A DNA stretch of 64,000 nt, from NCBI RefSeq assembly GCF_014652675.1, contig NZ_BMZG01000005.1:1-64000 (forward strand). The letters run 5' to 3'. Positions 1 through 11,133 of this stretch are shown here, one piece after another. The translations under genes and the position numbers were made by a program. The notes beneath the pieces are model-generated. The model searched no databases, had not been told where the DNA came from, and saw nothing but the letters and a program-made list of their open reading frames with translations. This stretch comes from Formosimonas limnophila (GTDB lineage: Bacteria > Pseudomonadota > Gammaproteobacteria > Burkholderiales > Burkholderiaceae). Position 1 is the stretch's first letter. The number at the start of each line of letters is the position of its first letter.

Positions 1-124
1 CGCCGAACTTCTTCGTCAATACAGTCGTAATCGCTGCTGTCAATGTCGTTTTACCGTGATCAACGTGACCAATCGTGCCGACGTTGACGTGCGGTTTGGT
101 CCGTTCAAACTTACCTTTTGCCAT
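1..124 (-). CDS. tuf: Elongation factor Tu, N-terminal part (cut by window edge)
   Basis: EF-Tu is the GTPase that delivers aminoacyl-tRNA to the ribosome. The reverse complement from 124 reads [20 protein letters not shown] and continues with the P-loop residues [11 protein letters not shown], the hallmark EF-Tu N-terminus. Only about 41 codons lie inside the window, and the gene continues past base 1. It is the last visible gene of the str operon, 63 bp downstream of fusA. The short length is only a window effect. Confidence 0.95.
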   Translation of the reverse strand, partial: MAKGKFERTKPHVNVGTIGHVDHGKTTLTAAITTVLTKKFG

Positions 125-187
125 GATATATTTCCTATCGTGTAATTGTGGGCGATTCAATTGGACCGCCCGTTTTATTTAAAAAAT

Positions 188-2290
188 TTATTTTGCGCGT
201 GCGCTCATAACAGCTTCAACCACATTACGCGGTGCTTCTGCGTAGTGTTTGAATTCCATTGAGTAAGTCGCACGACCTTGAGTCGCTGAACGCAAGTCGG
301 TTGAGTAACCAAACATTTCTGACAATGGTACTTCGGCTTTAATTTCTTTACCGCCGCCGATCATGTCGTCCATACCTTGAACCATACCACGGCGTGATGA
401 CAAATCGCCCATCACTGTACCCGTGTATTCTTCAGGCGTCTCAACAACCACGTGCATCATTGGTTCGAGCAATACAGGTTTACCTTTACGCATACCTTCT
501 TTAAACGCCATAGAGCCTGCCATGCGGAACGCATTTTCATTCGAGTCAACATCATGGTATGAACCGAAGTGAACAGTGACTTTCACGTCAACCACTGGGT
601 AACCAGCGATGACGCCTGATTTCAATGTTTCTTCAACACCTTTAGCAACCGCAGGGATGAATTCACGAGGAATCACACCACCTTTGATTTCGTCTACGAA
701 TTCAAAACCTTTACCCGCTTCTTGTGGCTCAAGTTTCAATACGCAGTGACCATATTGACCGCGACCACCTGATTGCTTGACGAATTTCGCTTCAGCATTT
801 TCAACCGTTTCACGAATGGTTTCACGGTACGCCACTTGTGGCTTACCCACGTTCGCTTCGACGTTGAATTCACGTTTCATGCGGTCAACGATAATCTCTA
901 AGTGCAACTCACCCATACCGCCGATAATCGTTTGACCTGATTCTTCATCAGTCGATACACGGAATGATGGATCTTCTTGCGCCAAGCGGTTTAAAGCCAA
1001 GCCCATTTTTTCTTGGTCGGCTTTGGTTTTGGGCTCAACCGCTTGTGAAATCACAGGTTCTGGGAATACCATGCGCTCCAAGATAATTGGCGCAGATGGA
1101 TCACACAAAGTTTCACCAGTTGTCACATCTTTCAAGCCGATACAAGCAGCGATGTCGCCTGCCAAAACTTCCTCAACTGGCTCACGAGTATTCGCATGCA
1201 TTTGTACGATACGACCCACACGTTCTTTACGATCTTTGACTGCATTCAATACAGTTTCGCCCGCTTTCAACACGCCTGAGTAAACGCGCACGAACGTCAA
1301 TTGACCAACGAACGGATCCGTCATCAATTTGAACGCCAGCGCAGAGAACTTCTCTTTGTCATCTGCTTTACGTGTCACAGGATTGCCGTCTTCGTCTTCA
1401 CCAGTAATCGCTTTAACGTCTGTTGGTGATGGCATGAAGTCGAGAACCGCGTCCAACATCGCTTGTACGCCTTTGTTTTTGAAAGCAGAACCGCACAACA
1501 TCGGCTGGATTTCACAAGCCAATGTGCGTGTACGCAAAGCTTGTTTGATTTCGTCTTCTGACAAATCGCCCTCTTCGAGGTATTTGTTCATCAAATCTTC
1601 AGAGGCTTCTGCCGCTGACTCAACCATTTTTTCGCGCCATTCTTGCGCAGTTGCTTGCAAGTCAGCAGGAATGTCACCGTATTCAAACTTAGTACCTTGA
1701 GATTTTTCATCCCAAATAATGGCTTTCATTTTGATCAAGTCAACTACGCCTTGGAAATTTTCTTCCGCACCAATTGGAATTTGAATCGGTACTGGATTCG
1801 CGCGCAAACGCAACTTCATGCCTTCAACGACTTTGAAGAAGTTTGCACCTGTACGATCCATTTTGTTCACAAACGCCAAGCGAGGTACTTGGTATTTGTT
1901 GGCTTGACGCCAAACCGTTTCAGATTGTGGTTGAACGCCACCGACTGCACAGTAAACCATGCACGCGCCATCCAAAACACGCATAGAACGTTCCACTTCA
2001 ATCGTGAAGTCAACGTGACCTGGGGTGTCAATGATATTGATGCGGTGCTCTGGGTAGTTACCAGCCATACCTTTCCAGAACGTGGTGGTCGCAGCAGAGG
2101 TAATCGTGATACCACGCTCTTGCTCTTGCTCCATCCAGTCCATCGTTGCTGCGCCGTCATGAACTTCACCAATCTTGTGGTTCACACCGGTGTAAAACAA
2201 TACGCGCTCAGTCGTTGTGGTTTTACCTGCGTCAATGTGTGCAGAAATACCAATATTACGATAGCGCTCAATAGGGGTCTTGCGAGCCAT
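188..2290 (-). CDS. fusA: Elongation factor G
   Basis: This is the GTPase that drives ribosomal translocation and, with RRF, ribosome recycling in the cytoplasm. It has 700 residues, the usual bacterial length. The N-terminal G domain shows the P-loop [13 protein letters not shown], switch [10 protein letters not shown] and the NKMD guanine-specificity motif. Domains II to V follow, with the conserved GGRGQYGH segment near residue 500. The start is supported by AAAAGGAAAT just upstream of the ATG. It is the third gene of the str operon. The 111-nt spacer upstream of it carries two strong hairpins (described separately) that may set its expression relative to rpsG. Confidence 0.98.
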   Translation of the reverse strand: MARKTPIERYRNIGISAHIDAGKTTTTERVLFYTGVNHKIGEVHDGAATMDWMEQEQERGITITSAATTTFWKGMAGNYPEHRINIIDTPGHVDFTIEVERSMRVLDGACMVYCAVGGVQPQSETVWRQANKYQVPRLAFVNKMDRTGANFFKVVEGMKLRLRANPVPIQIPIGAEENFQGVVDLIKMKAIIWDEKSQGTKFEYGDIPADLQATAQEWREKMVESAAEASEDLMNKYLEEGDLSEDEIKQALRTRTLACEIQPMLCGSAFKNKGVQAMLDAVLDFMPSPTDVKAITGEDEDGNPVTRKADDKEKFSALAFKLMTDPFVGQLTFVRVYSGVLKAGETVLNAVKDRKERVGRIVQMHANTREPVEEVLAGDIAACIGLKDVTTGETLCDPSAPIILERMVFPEPVISQAVEPKTKADQEKMGLALNRLAQEDPSFRVSTDEESGQTIIGGMGELHLEIIVDRMKREFNVEANVGKPQVAYRETIRETVENAEAKFVKQSGGRGQYGHCVLKLEPQEAGKGFEFVDEIKGGVIPREFIPAVAKGVEETLKSGVIAGYPVVDVKVTVHFGSYHDVDSNENAFRMAGSMAFKEGMRKGKPVLLEPMMHVVVETPEEYTGTVMGDLSSRRGMVQGMDDMIGGGKEIKAEVPLSEMFGYSTDLRSATQGRATYSMEFKHYAEAPRNVVEAVMSARAK

Positions 2291-2304
2291 TTGATTTCCT
2301 TTTA

Positions 2305-2328
2305 AGAAAAGTAAAAACCTACTTTTCT
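2305..2328 (-). promoter_or_regulatory. Hairpin just upstream of the fusA ribosome binding site
   Basis: Perfect 9-bp inverted repeat AGAAAAGTA / TACTTTTCT with a 6-nt loop. In the fusA transcript it ends a few bases before the AAAAGGAAAT ribosome binding site. It could affect ribosome access or mark an mRNA processing site; neither is shown by sequence alone. Confidence 0.5.
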
Positions 2329-2343
2329 CAAGTTATAAGTTAG

Positions 2344-2374
2344 AAAATTTTCACGGGAAACCCGTGAAAATTTT
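2344..2374 (-). promoter_or_regulatory. Perfect 14-bp hairpin between rpsG and fusA
   Basis: Arms AAAATTTTCACGGG and CCCGTGAAAATTTT are perfectly complementary around a 3-nt loop. It lies 27 bp after the rpsG stop codon inside the operon spacer. It resembles a terminator stem but lacks a long U-run, so a partial terminator, RNase-processing or 3'-end-stabilising element is more plausible than a full stop. Confidence 0.6.
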
Positions 2375-2401
2375 GAAGTAAATACTATAAAAGCAGCGCG
2401 T

Positions 2402-2872
2402 TTAGAAACGGAAGTGGCTAAACGCTTTATTCGCTTCAGCCATGCGGTGAACTTCATCACGCTTTTTCATCGCACCGCCACGGCCTTCAGCCGCATCGAT
2501 CAACTCACCTGCCAAACGCAAAGCCATGGTTTTTTCTCCACGTTTCTTTGCTGCTTCACGCAACCAACGCATTGACAATGCCATGCGACGCGATGGGCGC
2601 ACTTCGACAGGAACTTGATAGTTCGCACCACCGACACGGCGACTTTTCACTTCAACCAATGGCTTTGCATTATTCAAAGCAGTGGTGAATACTTCTAATG
2701 GGTCTTTACCCGTTTTGGTAGCAATTTGCTCCAATGCACCGTAGGCAATGCCTTCGGCTACAGCTTTTTTGCCAGATAACATGATAACGTTCATGAATTT
2801 GGCTAAATCAACACTTCCGAATTTTGGATCCGGCAAAATATCACGCTTGGGGACTTCACGACGACGAGGCAT
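2402..2872 (-). CDS. rpsG: 30S ribosomal protein S7
   Basis: S7 is the primary assembly protein of the 30S head and contacts the E-site tRNA. The product is 156 residues, a normal length, beginning [20 protein letters not shown] and containing the conserved [14 protein letters not shown] segment. The start has AAAGGAAG upstream. The spacer to rpsL is 142 nt, long for a ribosomal operon, and holds a 6-bp GC hairpin (2892-2906) just upstream of the ribosome binding site. In E. coli the S7 autoregulatory site lies in this same spacer, so a similar control is possible but unproven here. Confidence 0.98.
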   Translation of the reverse strand: MPRRREVPKRDILPDPKFGSVDLAKFMNVIMLSGKKAVAEGIAYGALEQIATKTGKDPLEVFTTALNNAKPLVEVKSRRVGGANYQVPVEVRPSRRMALSMRWLREAAKKRGEKTMALRLAGELIDAAEGRGGAMKKRDEVHRMAEANKAFSHFRF

Positions 2873-3014
2873 CTCATCTTCCTTTCTTCAGTTGGGCTAT
2901 GCCCAAACTTACTCGGTCTCTATTTGACAACACTTAGATGACCGTGCTATTAAAAAATAAATTCTTTTTTGTAACGAGTCACAAATGACCGTAACGAATA
3001 ACGCTAAAAACGAA

Positions 3015-3392
3015 TTACTTCGCTTTAGGACGTTTCGCACCATATTTAGAACGCGATTGCTTACGGTCTTTAACACCTTGCAAGTCAAGTGAACCACGGA
3101 CGATATGGTAACGAACACCCGGTAAATCCTTTACACGACCACCGCGAATCAAAACAACGCTGTGCTCCTGCAAGTTATGACCTTCACCGCCGATGTACGA
3201 AATCACTTCGAAGCCGTTCGTCAAACGAACTTTGGCCACTTTACGCATCGCAGAGTTAGGTTTTTTAGGTGTTGTCGTGTAAACACGAGTACACACGCCA
3301 CGTTTTTGTGGGCAGTTTTCCAACGCTGGGCTTTTTGAAGCTTCGCGCAAGACGGTACGTGGTTTGCGTACCAATTGATTGATAGTTGGCAT
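3015..3392 (-). CDS. rpsL: 30S ribosomal protein S12
   Basis: S12 is part of the decoding centre and is the classic site of streptomycin resistance. The 125-residue product starts [12 protein letters not shown] and contains [18 protein letters not shown] around Lys43 and [13 protein letters not shown] around Lys88. Both lysines are present, so the sequence is wild type at the commonly mutated positions. It is the first gene of the str operon, transcribed from a promoter about 180 bp upstream. Confidence 0.98.
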   Translation of the reverse strand: MPTINQLVRKPRTVLREASKSPALENCPQKRGVCTRVYTTTPKKPNSAMRKVAKVRLTNGFEVISYIGGEGHNLQEHSVVLIRGGRVKDLPGVRYHIVRGSLDLQGVKDRKQSRSKYGAKRPKAK

Positions 3393-3770
3393 TGTTATTA
3401 TCCAAAAATATAAACTTCATTCATTTAATCACGGCAGTTTTGAAACCAAAACCACACTTTTCACCCACAACACGCCAACGAGACATGTCGTTAAGTTACT
3501 GATTAAACACGATTTTTCAGCAAAGTGTATTAATGACAAACGCAACAACCCACTCCGATGAACTCGCTATCATACGCCACATATGACAAGGGGTCAACGA
3601 CCGCGTGCGCCAACCCCGTGATAAACCATTGATTTTGTGTCATTTTTAACAATAATCTCATCGCATACATTTCAAAGCCGCTGCAACCCTAACAATACAT
3701 TCACCCCCAATCTGCACGGTGATGCAGCCTCGACCATCTTGGTCTCGGCGATACAGGAATCAATTAACTA
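3393..3770. other. Intergenic region between rpsL and waaA
   Basis: No credible gene in these 378 bp. The rpsL-proximal half is the str operon leader and promoter (annotated separately). The waaA-proximal half has only a small 5-bp inverted repeat at 3732-3744 and no T-tract, so no convincing terminator for the str side or leader gene is seen. Confidence 0.6.
3569..3597 (-). promoter_or_regulatory. Sigma-70 promoter of the str operon
   Basis: On the minus strand, TTGACC (3597-3592) is followed after 17 nt by TATGAT (3574-3569). This is near consensus with ideal spacing. It predicts a start near 3562 and a leader of about 170 nt before the rpsL ATG. No other equally good promoter is visible in the gap. 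Confidence 0.75.
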
Positions 3771-5123
3771 CTAACGAGTGTTTGGCTGGCATAAAACTCG
3801 ATTCAATGTCCGAGCCACGGCACCTTGATGTTGTACCACAAATGCTTGTGCATTAGCACCATACCGCTCTCGCTCATCATCTTGAGCCAACAGACGCTGA
3901 GCCTCATGCAAGGCATCAGAAATATCTGTCACCTGAATCAATGCACTCGCCGCGACCGCGTCCTGAGCTGCTTGCACGAAATTATAAGTATGCGGGCCGA
4001 TGATGGTGGGCTTGCCGATGGACAGCGGCTCTAAGAAATTTTGCCCGCCGAGTGGCTGCCATGCACCGCCCATCAGCACCACATCAGCAGCGGCGTAGTA
4101 GGCAAACATTTCGCCCATGGTGTCACCAAGCACCACCTTAACCTGGCTCAATGATTCGCCGAGCCGCGTTTCAGCCAACGAGTCCAGCATCGTTTTTCGC
4201 ACCAACGCCTCATGGGCAAAACCCGATTCGCGCAACAAGTTTTCAACCTCACTGAATCTCTGGGGATGACGAGGCACAAGCCACCACTGCACATCATCAA
4301 ACACGCCATCAAATGCCTTAGAGTGCAAAGCATCAACCCACAGCTGCTCCTCGCCCTCGCGTGTACTCGCCAATAACACGATGCGACGAGCATCAGACAG
4401 CGAAGCGCGCCAACGCAGACCCGCCACCACTTGCTCATGCGGCGTACTCATGTCAAATTTCAAATTGCCCGTCAATGTCAAACGCGCCTGTGACACGCCC
4501 AGCTGCTCGTACCGATCGCCATCAGCCACCGACTGAGCACACACGTTCGACAGTTGGCCATAAGCCTGCTTGAACAATTTCGCAAAAAATCCGTTTTTTA
4601 ACGTCTTTTGCAATGTTTTATCAGACAATCGACCATTCAACAAAGAAACTGAAATACCACGTTTAACACACGCGGCAATCGTATTTGGCCAAATCTCTGT
4701 TTCCATCAACCAACAATCCGTCGGCGCAAACCGTCGCAAAAACCGCGCCACCACATCGGGCAAGTCGTACGGCACATAGACCTGCGTCATGCGACCGCTA
4801 GCGAGATATGATGCAAATAGCTCTTGACCTGCAGCACGCCCCGTCGGCGTGGTATGCGTCAAAGTCACATGCACCACCTCATCACACGCAAACAACGCAT
4901 CAATCAACGGCTTGGCCGCCCGCGTCTCACCGAGCGACACCGCATGCAGCCAAACACGTCGCGTCGCCGTTGACCGTTTAGAACAGCCATAGCGCCACGC
5001 AAACCGTTCGCCCCAACCACGTGCATACTCAGGCTGACGACGCGCCCGCCAAAGCAGATACAGCGGCACAAGTGGTGACACGATGTACAGCAGCACCGAG
5101 TAAAGTGCACGGCGCCAGCTCAT
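3771..5123 (-). CDS. waaA: 3-deoxy-D-manno-octulosonic acid (Kdo) transferase
   Basis: This enzyme transfers Kdo from CMP-Kdo to lipid IVA at the inner membrane, the first core step of LPS synthesis. It has about 450 residues. An N-terminal hydrophobic anchor (around residues 8-22) is followed by the conserved VWLHAVSLGE and a PTGRAAGQELF segment, then METEIWPN. The C-terminal half has the GT-B donor region VLMGGAWQPLGGQNFLEP. I chose the ATG at 5123 because its ATGA overlaps the stop of the upstream waaC, which implies translational coupling; an in-frame start at 5135 is also open. Confidence 0.93.
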   Translation of the reverse strand: MSWRRALYSVLLYIVSPLVPLYLLWRARRQPEYARGWGERFAWRYGCSKRSTATRRVWLHAVSLGETRAAKPLIDALFACDEVVHVTLTHTTPTGRAAGQELFASYLASGRMTQVYVPYDLPDVVARFLRRFAPTDCWLMETEIWPNTIAACVKRGISVSLLNGRLSDKTLQKTLKNGFFAKLFKQAYGQLSNVCAQSVADGDRYEQLGVSQARLTLTGNLKFDMSTPHEQVVAGLRWRASLSDARRIVLLASTREGEEQLWVDALHSKAFDGVFDDVQWWLVPRHPQRFSEVENLLRESGFAHEALVRKTMLDSLAETRLGESLSQVKVVLGDTMGEMFAYYAAADVVLMGGAWQPLGGQNFLEPLSIGKPTIIGPHTYNFVQAAQDAVAASALIQVTDISDALHEAQRLLAQDDERERYGANAQAFVVQHQGAVARTLNRVLCQPNTR

Positions 5124-6136
5124 TCGGACAACCACCGTGCGAGAACGGCTTGCACAGACTCAAGCGACGGCGGCTGCCCCACGCCACCCAAACTAGCGAC
5201 AAAATCGGCTCCCTGCGTGTGCGCCGTCATCGGCGCCAGCGCGGCGTCGTGGTCACAATAAATCCCCAACGTCGGTCGTCCAAGTGCTGCCGACAAATGT
5301 GTCAAGCCGCTGTCCAAACCAATCACACAGCGCGCGCTTTGCATACACTGCGCCGCCTGAGGAATCGTCAGAAAAGGCGGTAGCAGCGCGAACGCACGCT
5401 CAGCTTCAGGCAAACCAGCCAACAAATGCTCTGTATAAACACATTCGTCCGCTCCGCCCCAGAACCACAATGTGTGCAAACCCACCGCATGGCACTGCGC
5501 AGCGACAGCACGCCAATGAGCATCTGCCCAGCGTTTTTCAACACGAGAGGCATTGGGTACCAGCACGGCATAAGGAGTATCGGGATTTTGCCAATCATCG
5601 CGCGCAGCCAGGTATTGTGCCAGCGTTGGAAACTCAACCCTTGGCACACAACCATCCAACGAATAACCCAAGGCCCGCGAGACCAAAGTCCGATTACGCA
5701 GCACAGCGGGCAATTCAAGTGAGACTGCACATTTGTCCTGATAAAACCAACTCGCGATCGACTCGCGAATACTGCGTGTGTCATAACCGACACGACGACC
5801 ATTGGGCATCAGTCGCGCCAGGCGCGCCACCACCGCGCTTTTAAACAACCCCTGACAATCAATCACCACATCATAAGCCTCTGACTGCAATGCACTTTTA
5901 AACGCACGCCACTCTTTCCTCGTCTGCGCCTCACGCCATGTTTTCCGCCAGGCTCGCAAGCGAATCGGGATGACACGGCGCACCAGTGGTGCATTCGCCC
6001 GCACCAAGTCTGCAAAACTCTGCTCCACCACCCAATCAATTTGCGCATTGGGGTAATGCTGCAGAATATCGCTTAACACAGGCAACGCGTGAATCACGTC
6101 GCCCATCGACGACATTTTGATGATGAGTATTTTCAT
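5120..6136 (-). CDS. waaC: LPS heptosyltransferase I
   Basis: This adds the first L-glycero-D-manno-heptose to Kdo of the LPS inner core. The protein is about 338 residues from MKILIIKMSSMGDVIHALPV, the typical heptosyltransferase I N-terminus. The C-terminal GT9 signature GLDSGLTHLSAALGRPTLGIY is present. A GT9 protein starting with this motif beside waaA is best read as WaaC rather than WaaF. The start at 6136 is preferred over the longer frame from 6163, because the extra nine residues precede the conserved start. It overlaps waaA by 4 nt. Confidence 0.93.
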   Translation of the reverse strand: MKILIIKMSSMGDVIHALPVLSDILQHYPNAQIDWVVEQSFADLVRANAPLVRRVIPIRLRAWRKTWREAQTRKEWRAFKSALQSEAYDVVIDCQGLFKSAVVARLARLMPNGRRVGYDTRSIRESIASWFYQDKCAVSLELPAVLRNRTLVSRALGYSLDGCVPRVEFPTLAQYLAARDDWQNPDTPYAVLVPNASRVEKRWADAHWRAVAAQCHAVGLHTLWFWGGADECVYTEHLLAGLPEAERAFALLPPFLTIPQAAQCMQSARCVIGLDSGLTHLSAALGRPTLGIYCDHDAALAPMTAHTQGADFVASLGGVGQPPSLESVQAVLARWLSE

Positions 6137-6226
6137 GTGAGACTCTAAATAACAATAAGGCACGCGAAATGCTGTGCCTTATTTTGTCATGTGATTTTTG
6201 ATAACGTAGTGTGTGAAACGAGCCAA

Positions 6227-6685
6227 TTAGAACGGGATGTCATCATCCAAATCATCCATCGCAGCAGGGGCAGGTTTGCGTGCAGCAGGTGCCGAAGCAG
6301 GGCGTGATGCGGCAGGCGCATCATAAGGCTCACTACCGCCACCCACTGAAGCACGACCACCGAGCATCTGCATGCTGTCGGCTTTGATTTCGGTGGTGTA
6401 ACGCTCGATGCCGTCTTTGTCTGTCCATTTACGTGTCGCCAAACGACCTTCGACGTACACTGCTGAGCCTTTTTTGAGGTACTCACCAGCCACTTCAGCC
6501 AAGCGGTTGAAAAACACGATGCGATGCCACTCAGTGATTTCTTTTTGTTCGCCAGACTGCTTGTCTTTGTATCGCTCAGTGGTCGCCACAGCGATATTGG
6601 TCACAGCGTCACCGCTGGGCATGTAACGCACTTCAGGGTCACGGCCAAGATTGCCGACGATAATGACTTTATTGACTGATGCCAT
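6227..6685 (-). CDS. ssb: Single-stranded DNA-binding protein
   Basis: SSB coats ssDNA in replication, repair and recombination and recruits partners through its acidic tail. The 152-residue product starts [20 protein letters not shown], has the OB-fold with the [12 protein letters not shown] segment (about residues 53-64), a low-complexity Ala/Pro-rich linker, and ends DDDIPF, the partner-binding tip. It lies 44 bp downstream of the MFS gene on the same strand and across from uvrA. This ssb/MFS/uvrA cluster is common in Burkholderiales. Confidence 0.97.
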   Translation of the reverse strand: MASVNKVIIVGNLGRDPEVRYMPSGDAVTNIAVATTERYKDKQSGEQKEITEWHRIVFFNRLAEVAGEYLKKGSAVYVEGRLATRKWTDKDGIERYTTEIKADSMQMLGGRASVGGGSEPYDAPAASRPASAPAARKPAPAAMDDLDDDIPF

Positions 6686-6729
6686 AATGAATCCTCTTAA
6701 TTAAATATTTTTTGAACACAAATTGGGGG

Positions 6730-7938
6730 TTATTGTACTGTTTTTTCAATAACGACATGACCATTTTTGGCTCTATTCAATTGGTGATTGAGCAACCAGA
6801 AACCTACCAATACAGCACAAGCACCAAATAGCACAACAGAACTAGAGCGAGCATTCAACCACGCACCAACGATAGCACCCACAAATAAGCCAAGCGCCTG
6901 AACCGTATTGTACACCCCCGCTGCAGCACCCTTTGCTTGTGGCGCGCTGATTTTTGAGAGCAGTGATGGCTGTGTGGCTTCAAGTACATTAAATCCAACA
7001 AAAAACAGTAACAATGCCACACACACAACCCAAACACCACCGAAATGCGCCGCAAGAACCAGCTGCGCCACACCAATCAGCACAATTGATGCACGCATCA
7101 CTTCAAACATTCGCCCGCACTTTTCTGCACGGATGATGAGCGGCACCATGGCGGCCATCGACAACACAATGACCGTCAGATACACCAATGCGCTGTCACC
7201 ATGACTCAAACCACTATCAATCAAACGCGACGGTACGACAACCCACATCGCCATCTGTACAGCATGCAGGACGAACACACCGATATTCAACTGCCATTGT
7301 TTTTTATCGCGCAAGACATCCAACAACAAACCCATCGTCTGCCTATGAGTCACTACATTTGGCAAACGGACCAATGGAATAGACCACACAATCCCTATGG
7401 CCAAAAGAGCCAGTGCAGTAATCAAATAAAAAACACCACCCATGCCAATATAGTCGTACAACAACGGCGCAGTGACAAGTGAGACAGCAAATGTCAGCGC
7501 AATACTCATCCCGACCATCGCCATCGCTCGCGTTCGGACTTGCTCACGCGTCACGTCAGACACCATCGCGACCACCACGCTACTCACAGCACCTGCGCCC
7601 TGCAACGCACGCGCCCAAACCAGTTCATGTACTGTCGTCGCGTGTGCCGCCCAAAAAGCGCCCGCTGCAAAAATCAGCAAACCGATGGTAATCAGAGGCT
7701 TACGCCCCAGTCTATCAGACAATAAGCCATAAGGAATGTAGAGCAAAGCCTGCGTCAATCCATACGCCCCCATCGCCAACCCAACCAATGTCACATCACC
7801 TCCGTCAGGCAATGTGTGGGCAAACGGCACGAAAATCGGCAACACAATAAACAAACCAAACATGCGCAAGGCAAAAATCAGCGCAAGACGCATGCTGGCC
7901 GAACGCTCGGCGGGGAAAAAATTTACTTGAGAACTCAT
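6730..7938 (-). CDS. MFS transporter (YajR-like)
   Basis: An inner-membrane major facilitator transporter of about 402 residues with 12 predicted hydrophobic segments. The DRLGRKP loop motif follows TM2, and TM4 has RALQGAGAVSSVVVAM, typical of drug-efflux type MFS proteins. The sequence resembles the YajR group, but the C-terminal soluble domain of E. coli YajR is absent. The start at 7938 (MSSQVNFFPAERSASMRLAL) fits better than the longer frame from 7983. The substrate is unknown. It is divergent from uvrA and precedes ssb. Confidence 0.85.
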   Translation of the reverse strand: MSSQVNFFPAERSASMRLALIFALRMFGLFIVLPIFVPFAHTLPDGGDVTLVGLAMGAYGLTQALLYIPYGLLSDRLGRKPLITIGLLIFAAGAFWAAHATTVHELVWARALQGAGAVSSVVVAMVSDVTREQVRTRAMAMVGMSIALTFAVSLVTAPLLYDYIGMGGVFYLITALALLAIGIVWSIPLVRLPNVVTHRQTMGLLLDVLRDKKQWQLNIGVFVLHAVQMAMWVVVPSRLIDSGLSHGDSALVYLTVIVLSMAAMVPLIIRAEKCGRMFEVMRASIVLIGVAQLVLAAHFGGVWVVCVALLLFFVGFNVLEATQPSLLSKISAPQAKGAAAGVYNTVQALGLFVGAIVGAWLNARSSSVVLFGACAVLVGFWLLNHQLNRAKNGHVVIEKTVQ

Positions 7939-8111
7939 ACAATCCAAGACAGTGTGCGCCCACAGGCAAAAACAAGCATTCAATCAAGCGCACCGAAAAC
8001 AAGCACACATCAGCGTGGCACAGTTTAAGGAAAACCATTATAGTAACAGGTTTGGTGCATCCAAAGCGGTAGCACAGCGACGCACCTGCACTTCACTTAT
8101 CAGAAAACACC

Positions 8112-10991
8112 ATGAACAACAGCGAAATCAAAATCCGCGGCGCACGAACGCACAACCTTAAAAACATCTCAATTGATTTACCCCGCCAAAAACTCGTGGT
8201 CATCACGGGTTTGTCAGGCTCAGGCAAATCAAGTTTGGCATTTGACACGCTGTACGCAGAAGGTCAGCGTCGTTATGTTGAAAGCTTATCGGCGTATGCC
8301 CGTCAGTTCTTACAACTCATGGAAAAGCCCGATGTCGATTTAATCGAAGGGTTGTCACCTGCCATTTCGATTGAGCAAAAAGCCACTAGCCACAACCCGC
8401 GCTCAACCGTGGGGACGGTCACCGAAATTCACGATTACCTTCGTTTATTGTTTGCCCGCGTCGGCACTCCGTATTGTCCACACCACGAAGTCCCATTGGC
8501 ATCACAGACTGTCTCACAGATGGTTGACGCGGTTTTAGCATTACCCGAAGACACTAAACTCATGATACTCGCGCCTGTGGTGGCGAATCGCAAAGGCACG
8601 CATGAAGAGTTATTCGCACAGATGCAAGCACAGGGCTTCGTGCGTTTTCGCATTCGTTCAGGCGGCGGCACAACCAATACAAATGCTGCACAGATTTTTG
8701 ACATCGACAGCATTCCGACGTTGAAAAAAACCGAAAAGCACACGATTGAGGTGGTTGTGGATCGTATCAAGGTCAAAGCAGACCTGAAACAACGCTTGGC
8801 CGAGAGCTTTGAGACCGCGCTGCGATTGGCCGATGGTCGCGCGTTGACGGTGGATATGGACACGAATGCAGAACAACTGTTTAGTGCAAAATTCGCTTGC
8901 CCAGTGAATGGTTGCGATTACGCGATTGCCGAACTTGAGCCACGCTTGTTTTCGTTCAACAATCCGATGGGCGCATGCCCGAATTGTGATGGTTTGGGTG
9001 TAGAGACGTTTTTTGACCCTAAGCGCGTGGTCGCATTTCCCAACCTATCCATCAGCAGCGGCGCGATTAAAAGCTGGGATAAACGCAACACCTATCTGTT
9101 TTCGATGATGCAAAGCCTCGCGTCGTTTTACAACTTCGACGTGGACACACCATTTGACGAGTTATCTGAGGACGCTCGCCAAAAAGTGCTATACGGCTCA
9201 GGCCGCCAAGTGTTGCCATTTACCTACCTGTCAGACAAAGGCCGTGCGATTGTTCGCGAACACACCTTTGAAGGCGTTATCCCGAACCTTGAACGTCGCT
9301 ACAAAGAAACCGACTCGATGACCGTGCGTGAAGAGTTGGCCAAACTCCAAAACGTGCAATCCTGCCCCTCATGCCACGGTACACGTCTGCGTGAATCTGC
9401 TCGCAACGTACGTATTGGTGATGGAAAAAGTGCACGTACACTCCATGAGGTCTCTCATCTATCGCTCGGTCACGCGTTGCAGTATTTCTCCGACATCAAA
9501 TTCAAAGGAGCAAAAAAGGAAATCGCCGACCGTGTTATTAAGGAAATCGTCGCGCGTTTGTCGTTCCTCAACAATGTGGGACTGGATTACTTATCTTTGG
9601 AGCGCAGTGCAGACACGCTGTCTGGTGGCGAGTCTCAACGCATTCGACTCGCCTCACAAATTGGTTCCGGCTTAACAGGGGTGATGTATGTATTGGATGA
9701 ACCATCCATCGGCTTGCATCAACGCGACAATGATCGTTTGATCGACACACTCAAACACTTACGCGACTTGGACAATTCCGTCATCGTAGTGGAACACGAC
9801 GAAGACATGATTCGTGCGTCTGATTACGTCGTGGATATGGGCCCTGGTGCGGGCGAACACGGTGGCACCATCGTCGCCCATGGCACACCTTATGAAATTG
9901 AAAATCATAAGACCTCCGCGACAGGTCACTTCTTATCAGGCAAACGCCGCATCGAAGTCCCTGCCAAACGCCGCGAAAAAACCGACAAAGAACTCGTGAT
10001 CCACGGTGCAACAGGAAATAACCTCAAAGGGGTTGACCTGCATTTACCCGTCGGTTTGATGACTTGCGTCACAGGTGTATCAGGTTCAGGCAAATCAACC
10101 CTGATTAACGAAACGCTTTATCTTGCCGCTGCGCAAAAAATCAACCGCGCCTCCGAAGAGCCTGCTGCCCACGAAAAAATCACAGGTTTGGAGCACTTTG
10201 ACAAAGTCGTTAATGTGGACCAAGCACCGATTGGCCGCACACCGCGCTCGAACCCCGCCACATACACAGGTCTATTCACACCTGTGCGTGAGTTATTTGC
10301 CGAAGTGCCAACGGCCAAAGAACGCGGCTATCAACCTGGTCGATTCTCATTCAACGTCAAAGGCGGTCGCTGCGAAGCCTGCCAAGGCGACGGCATGATT
10401 AAAGTTGAAATGCACTTTTTGCCCGACGTCTATGTGCCGTGCGACGTCTGCCACGGCAAACGCTACAACCGCGAAACCCTTGATGTGCAATACAAAGGCA
10501 AAAATATCAACGAAGTCCTCGCTATGACGGTTGAGGTCGCCCACGAATTTTTCAATGCCGTACCAACGATTGCGCGCAAACTCAAAACGCTGCTCGATGT
10601 CGGATTGGGCTACATCACCCTCGGCCAATCAGCCACCACACTATCAGGCGGCGAAGCACAGCGCGTCAAGCTTGCACTCGAACTATCCAAACGCGATACG
10701 GGGCGGACGCTGTACATCCTCGACGAGCCGACCACGGGTTTACACTTTGCCGACATTGAATTACTGTTGGGCGTGATTAATAAACTGTCTGAACACGGCA
10801 ACACCATCGTCATCATCGAACACAATTTAGACGTCATCAAAACTGCTGACTGGATTATTGACATGGGCCCCGAAGGCGGCGCAGGCGGCGGTCAAATCAT
10901 CGCCGAAGGCACGCCCGAAGCCGTGGCAAAAAATAAAGCGAGTGTAACGGGGCAGTATTTGGGGCCACTGCTGAAAGCGAAAAAACAATAG
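8112..10991 (+). CDS. uvrA: Excinuclease ABC subunit A
   Basis: UvrA is the damage-recognition ATPase of nucleotide excision repair and works with UvrB. It has 959 residues, normal for the family. The first Walker [16 protein letters not shown], is near residue 32; an ABC signature [12 protein letters not shown] lies near 507 and a second Walker [11 protein letters not shown], near 655. The second signature is [14 protein letters not shown]. Zinc-finger cysteines are seen in the CPVNGC, CPSC and CEACQGDG segments. No LexA-type palindrome was found in the 173-bp divergent spacer, so SOS control is not evident here. Confidence 0.98.
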   Translation: MNNSEIKIRGARTHNLKNISIDLPRQKLVVITGLSGSGKSSLAFDTLYAEGQRRYVESLSAYARQFLQLMEKPDVDLIEGLSPAISIEQKATSHNPRSTVGTVTEIHDYLRLLFARVGTPYCPHHEVPLASQTVSQMVDAVLALPEDTKLMILAPVVANRKGTHEELFAQMQAQGFVRFRIRSGGGTTNTNAAQIFDIDSIPTLKKTEKHTIEVVVDRIKVKADLKQRLAESFETALRLADGRALTVDMDTNAEQLFSAKFACPVNGCDYAIAELEPRLFSFNNPMGACPNCDGLGVETFFDPKRVVAFPNLSISSGAIKSWDKRNTYLFSMMQSLASFYNFDVDTPFDELSEDARQKVLYGSGRQVLPFTYLSDKGRAIVREHTFEGVIPNLERRYKETDSMTVREELAKLQNVQSCPSCHGTRLRESARNVRIGDGKSARTLHEVSHLSLGHALQYFSDIKFKGAKKEIADRVIKEIVARLSFLNNVGLDYLSLERSADTLSGGESQRIRLASQIGSGLTGVMYVLDEPSIGLHQRDNDRLIDTLKHLRDLDNSVIVVEHDEDMIRASDYVVDMGPGAGEHGGTIVAHGTPYEIENHKTSATGHFLSGKRRIEVPAKRREKTDKELVIHGATGNNLKGVDLHLPVGLMTCVTGVSGSGKSTLINETLYLAAAQKINRASEEPAAHEKITGLEHFDKVVNVDQAPIGRTPRSNPATYTGLFTPVRELFAEVPTAKERGYQPGRFSFNVKGGRCEACQGDGMIKVEMHFLPDVYVPCDVCHGKRYNRETLDVQYKGKNINEVLAMTVEVAHEFFNAVPTIARKLKTLLDVGLGYITLGQSATTLSGGEAQRVKLALELSKRDTGRTLYILDEPTTGLHFADIELLLGVINKLSEHGNTIVIIEHNLDVIKTADWIIDMGPEGGAGGGQIIAEGTPEAVAKNKASVTGQYLGPLLKAKKQ

Positions 10992-11133
10992 CATGCAACG
11001 CAAAATAAAAACCGCGTCATTCCCAATTAGACGAGAAAATGAGGTAGTTGTTGAACTCAATAAGTAGTTTGTGCTAAAACAGTCAACCCATAAAATTTTA
11101 GAAAAATTGATTAATTTATAACCAAGACAAACC

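Noticed and set aside
1023-2305. Several plus-strand open frames opposite fusA
   Set aside because: They are antisense shadows of a strongly conserved gene; their translations show no domain, and fusA coding constraint explains the open frames.
7939-8111. LexA box between the MFS gene and uvrA
   Set aside because: Searched for CTGT-N8-ACAG on both strands; no acceptable match seen, so SOS control is not claimed.
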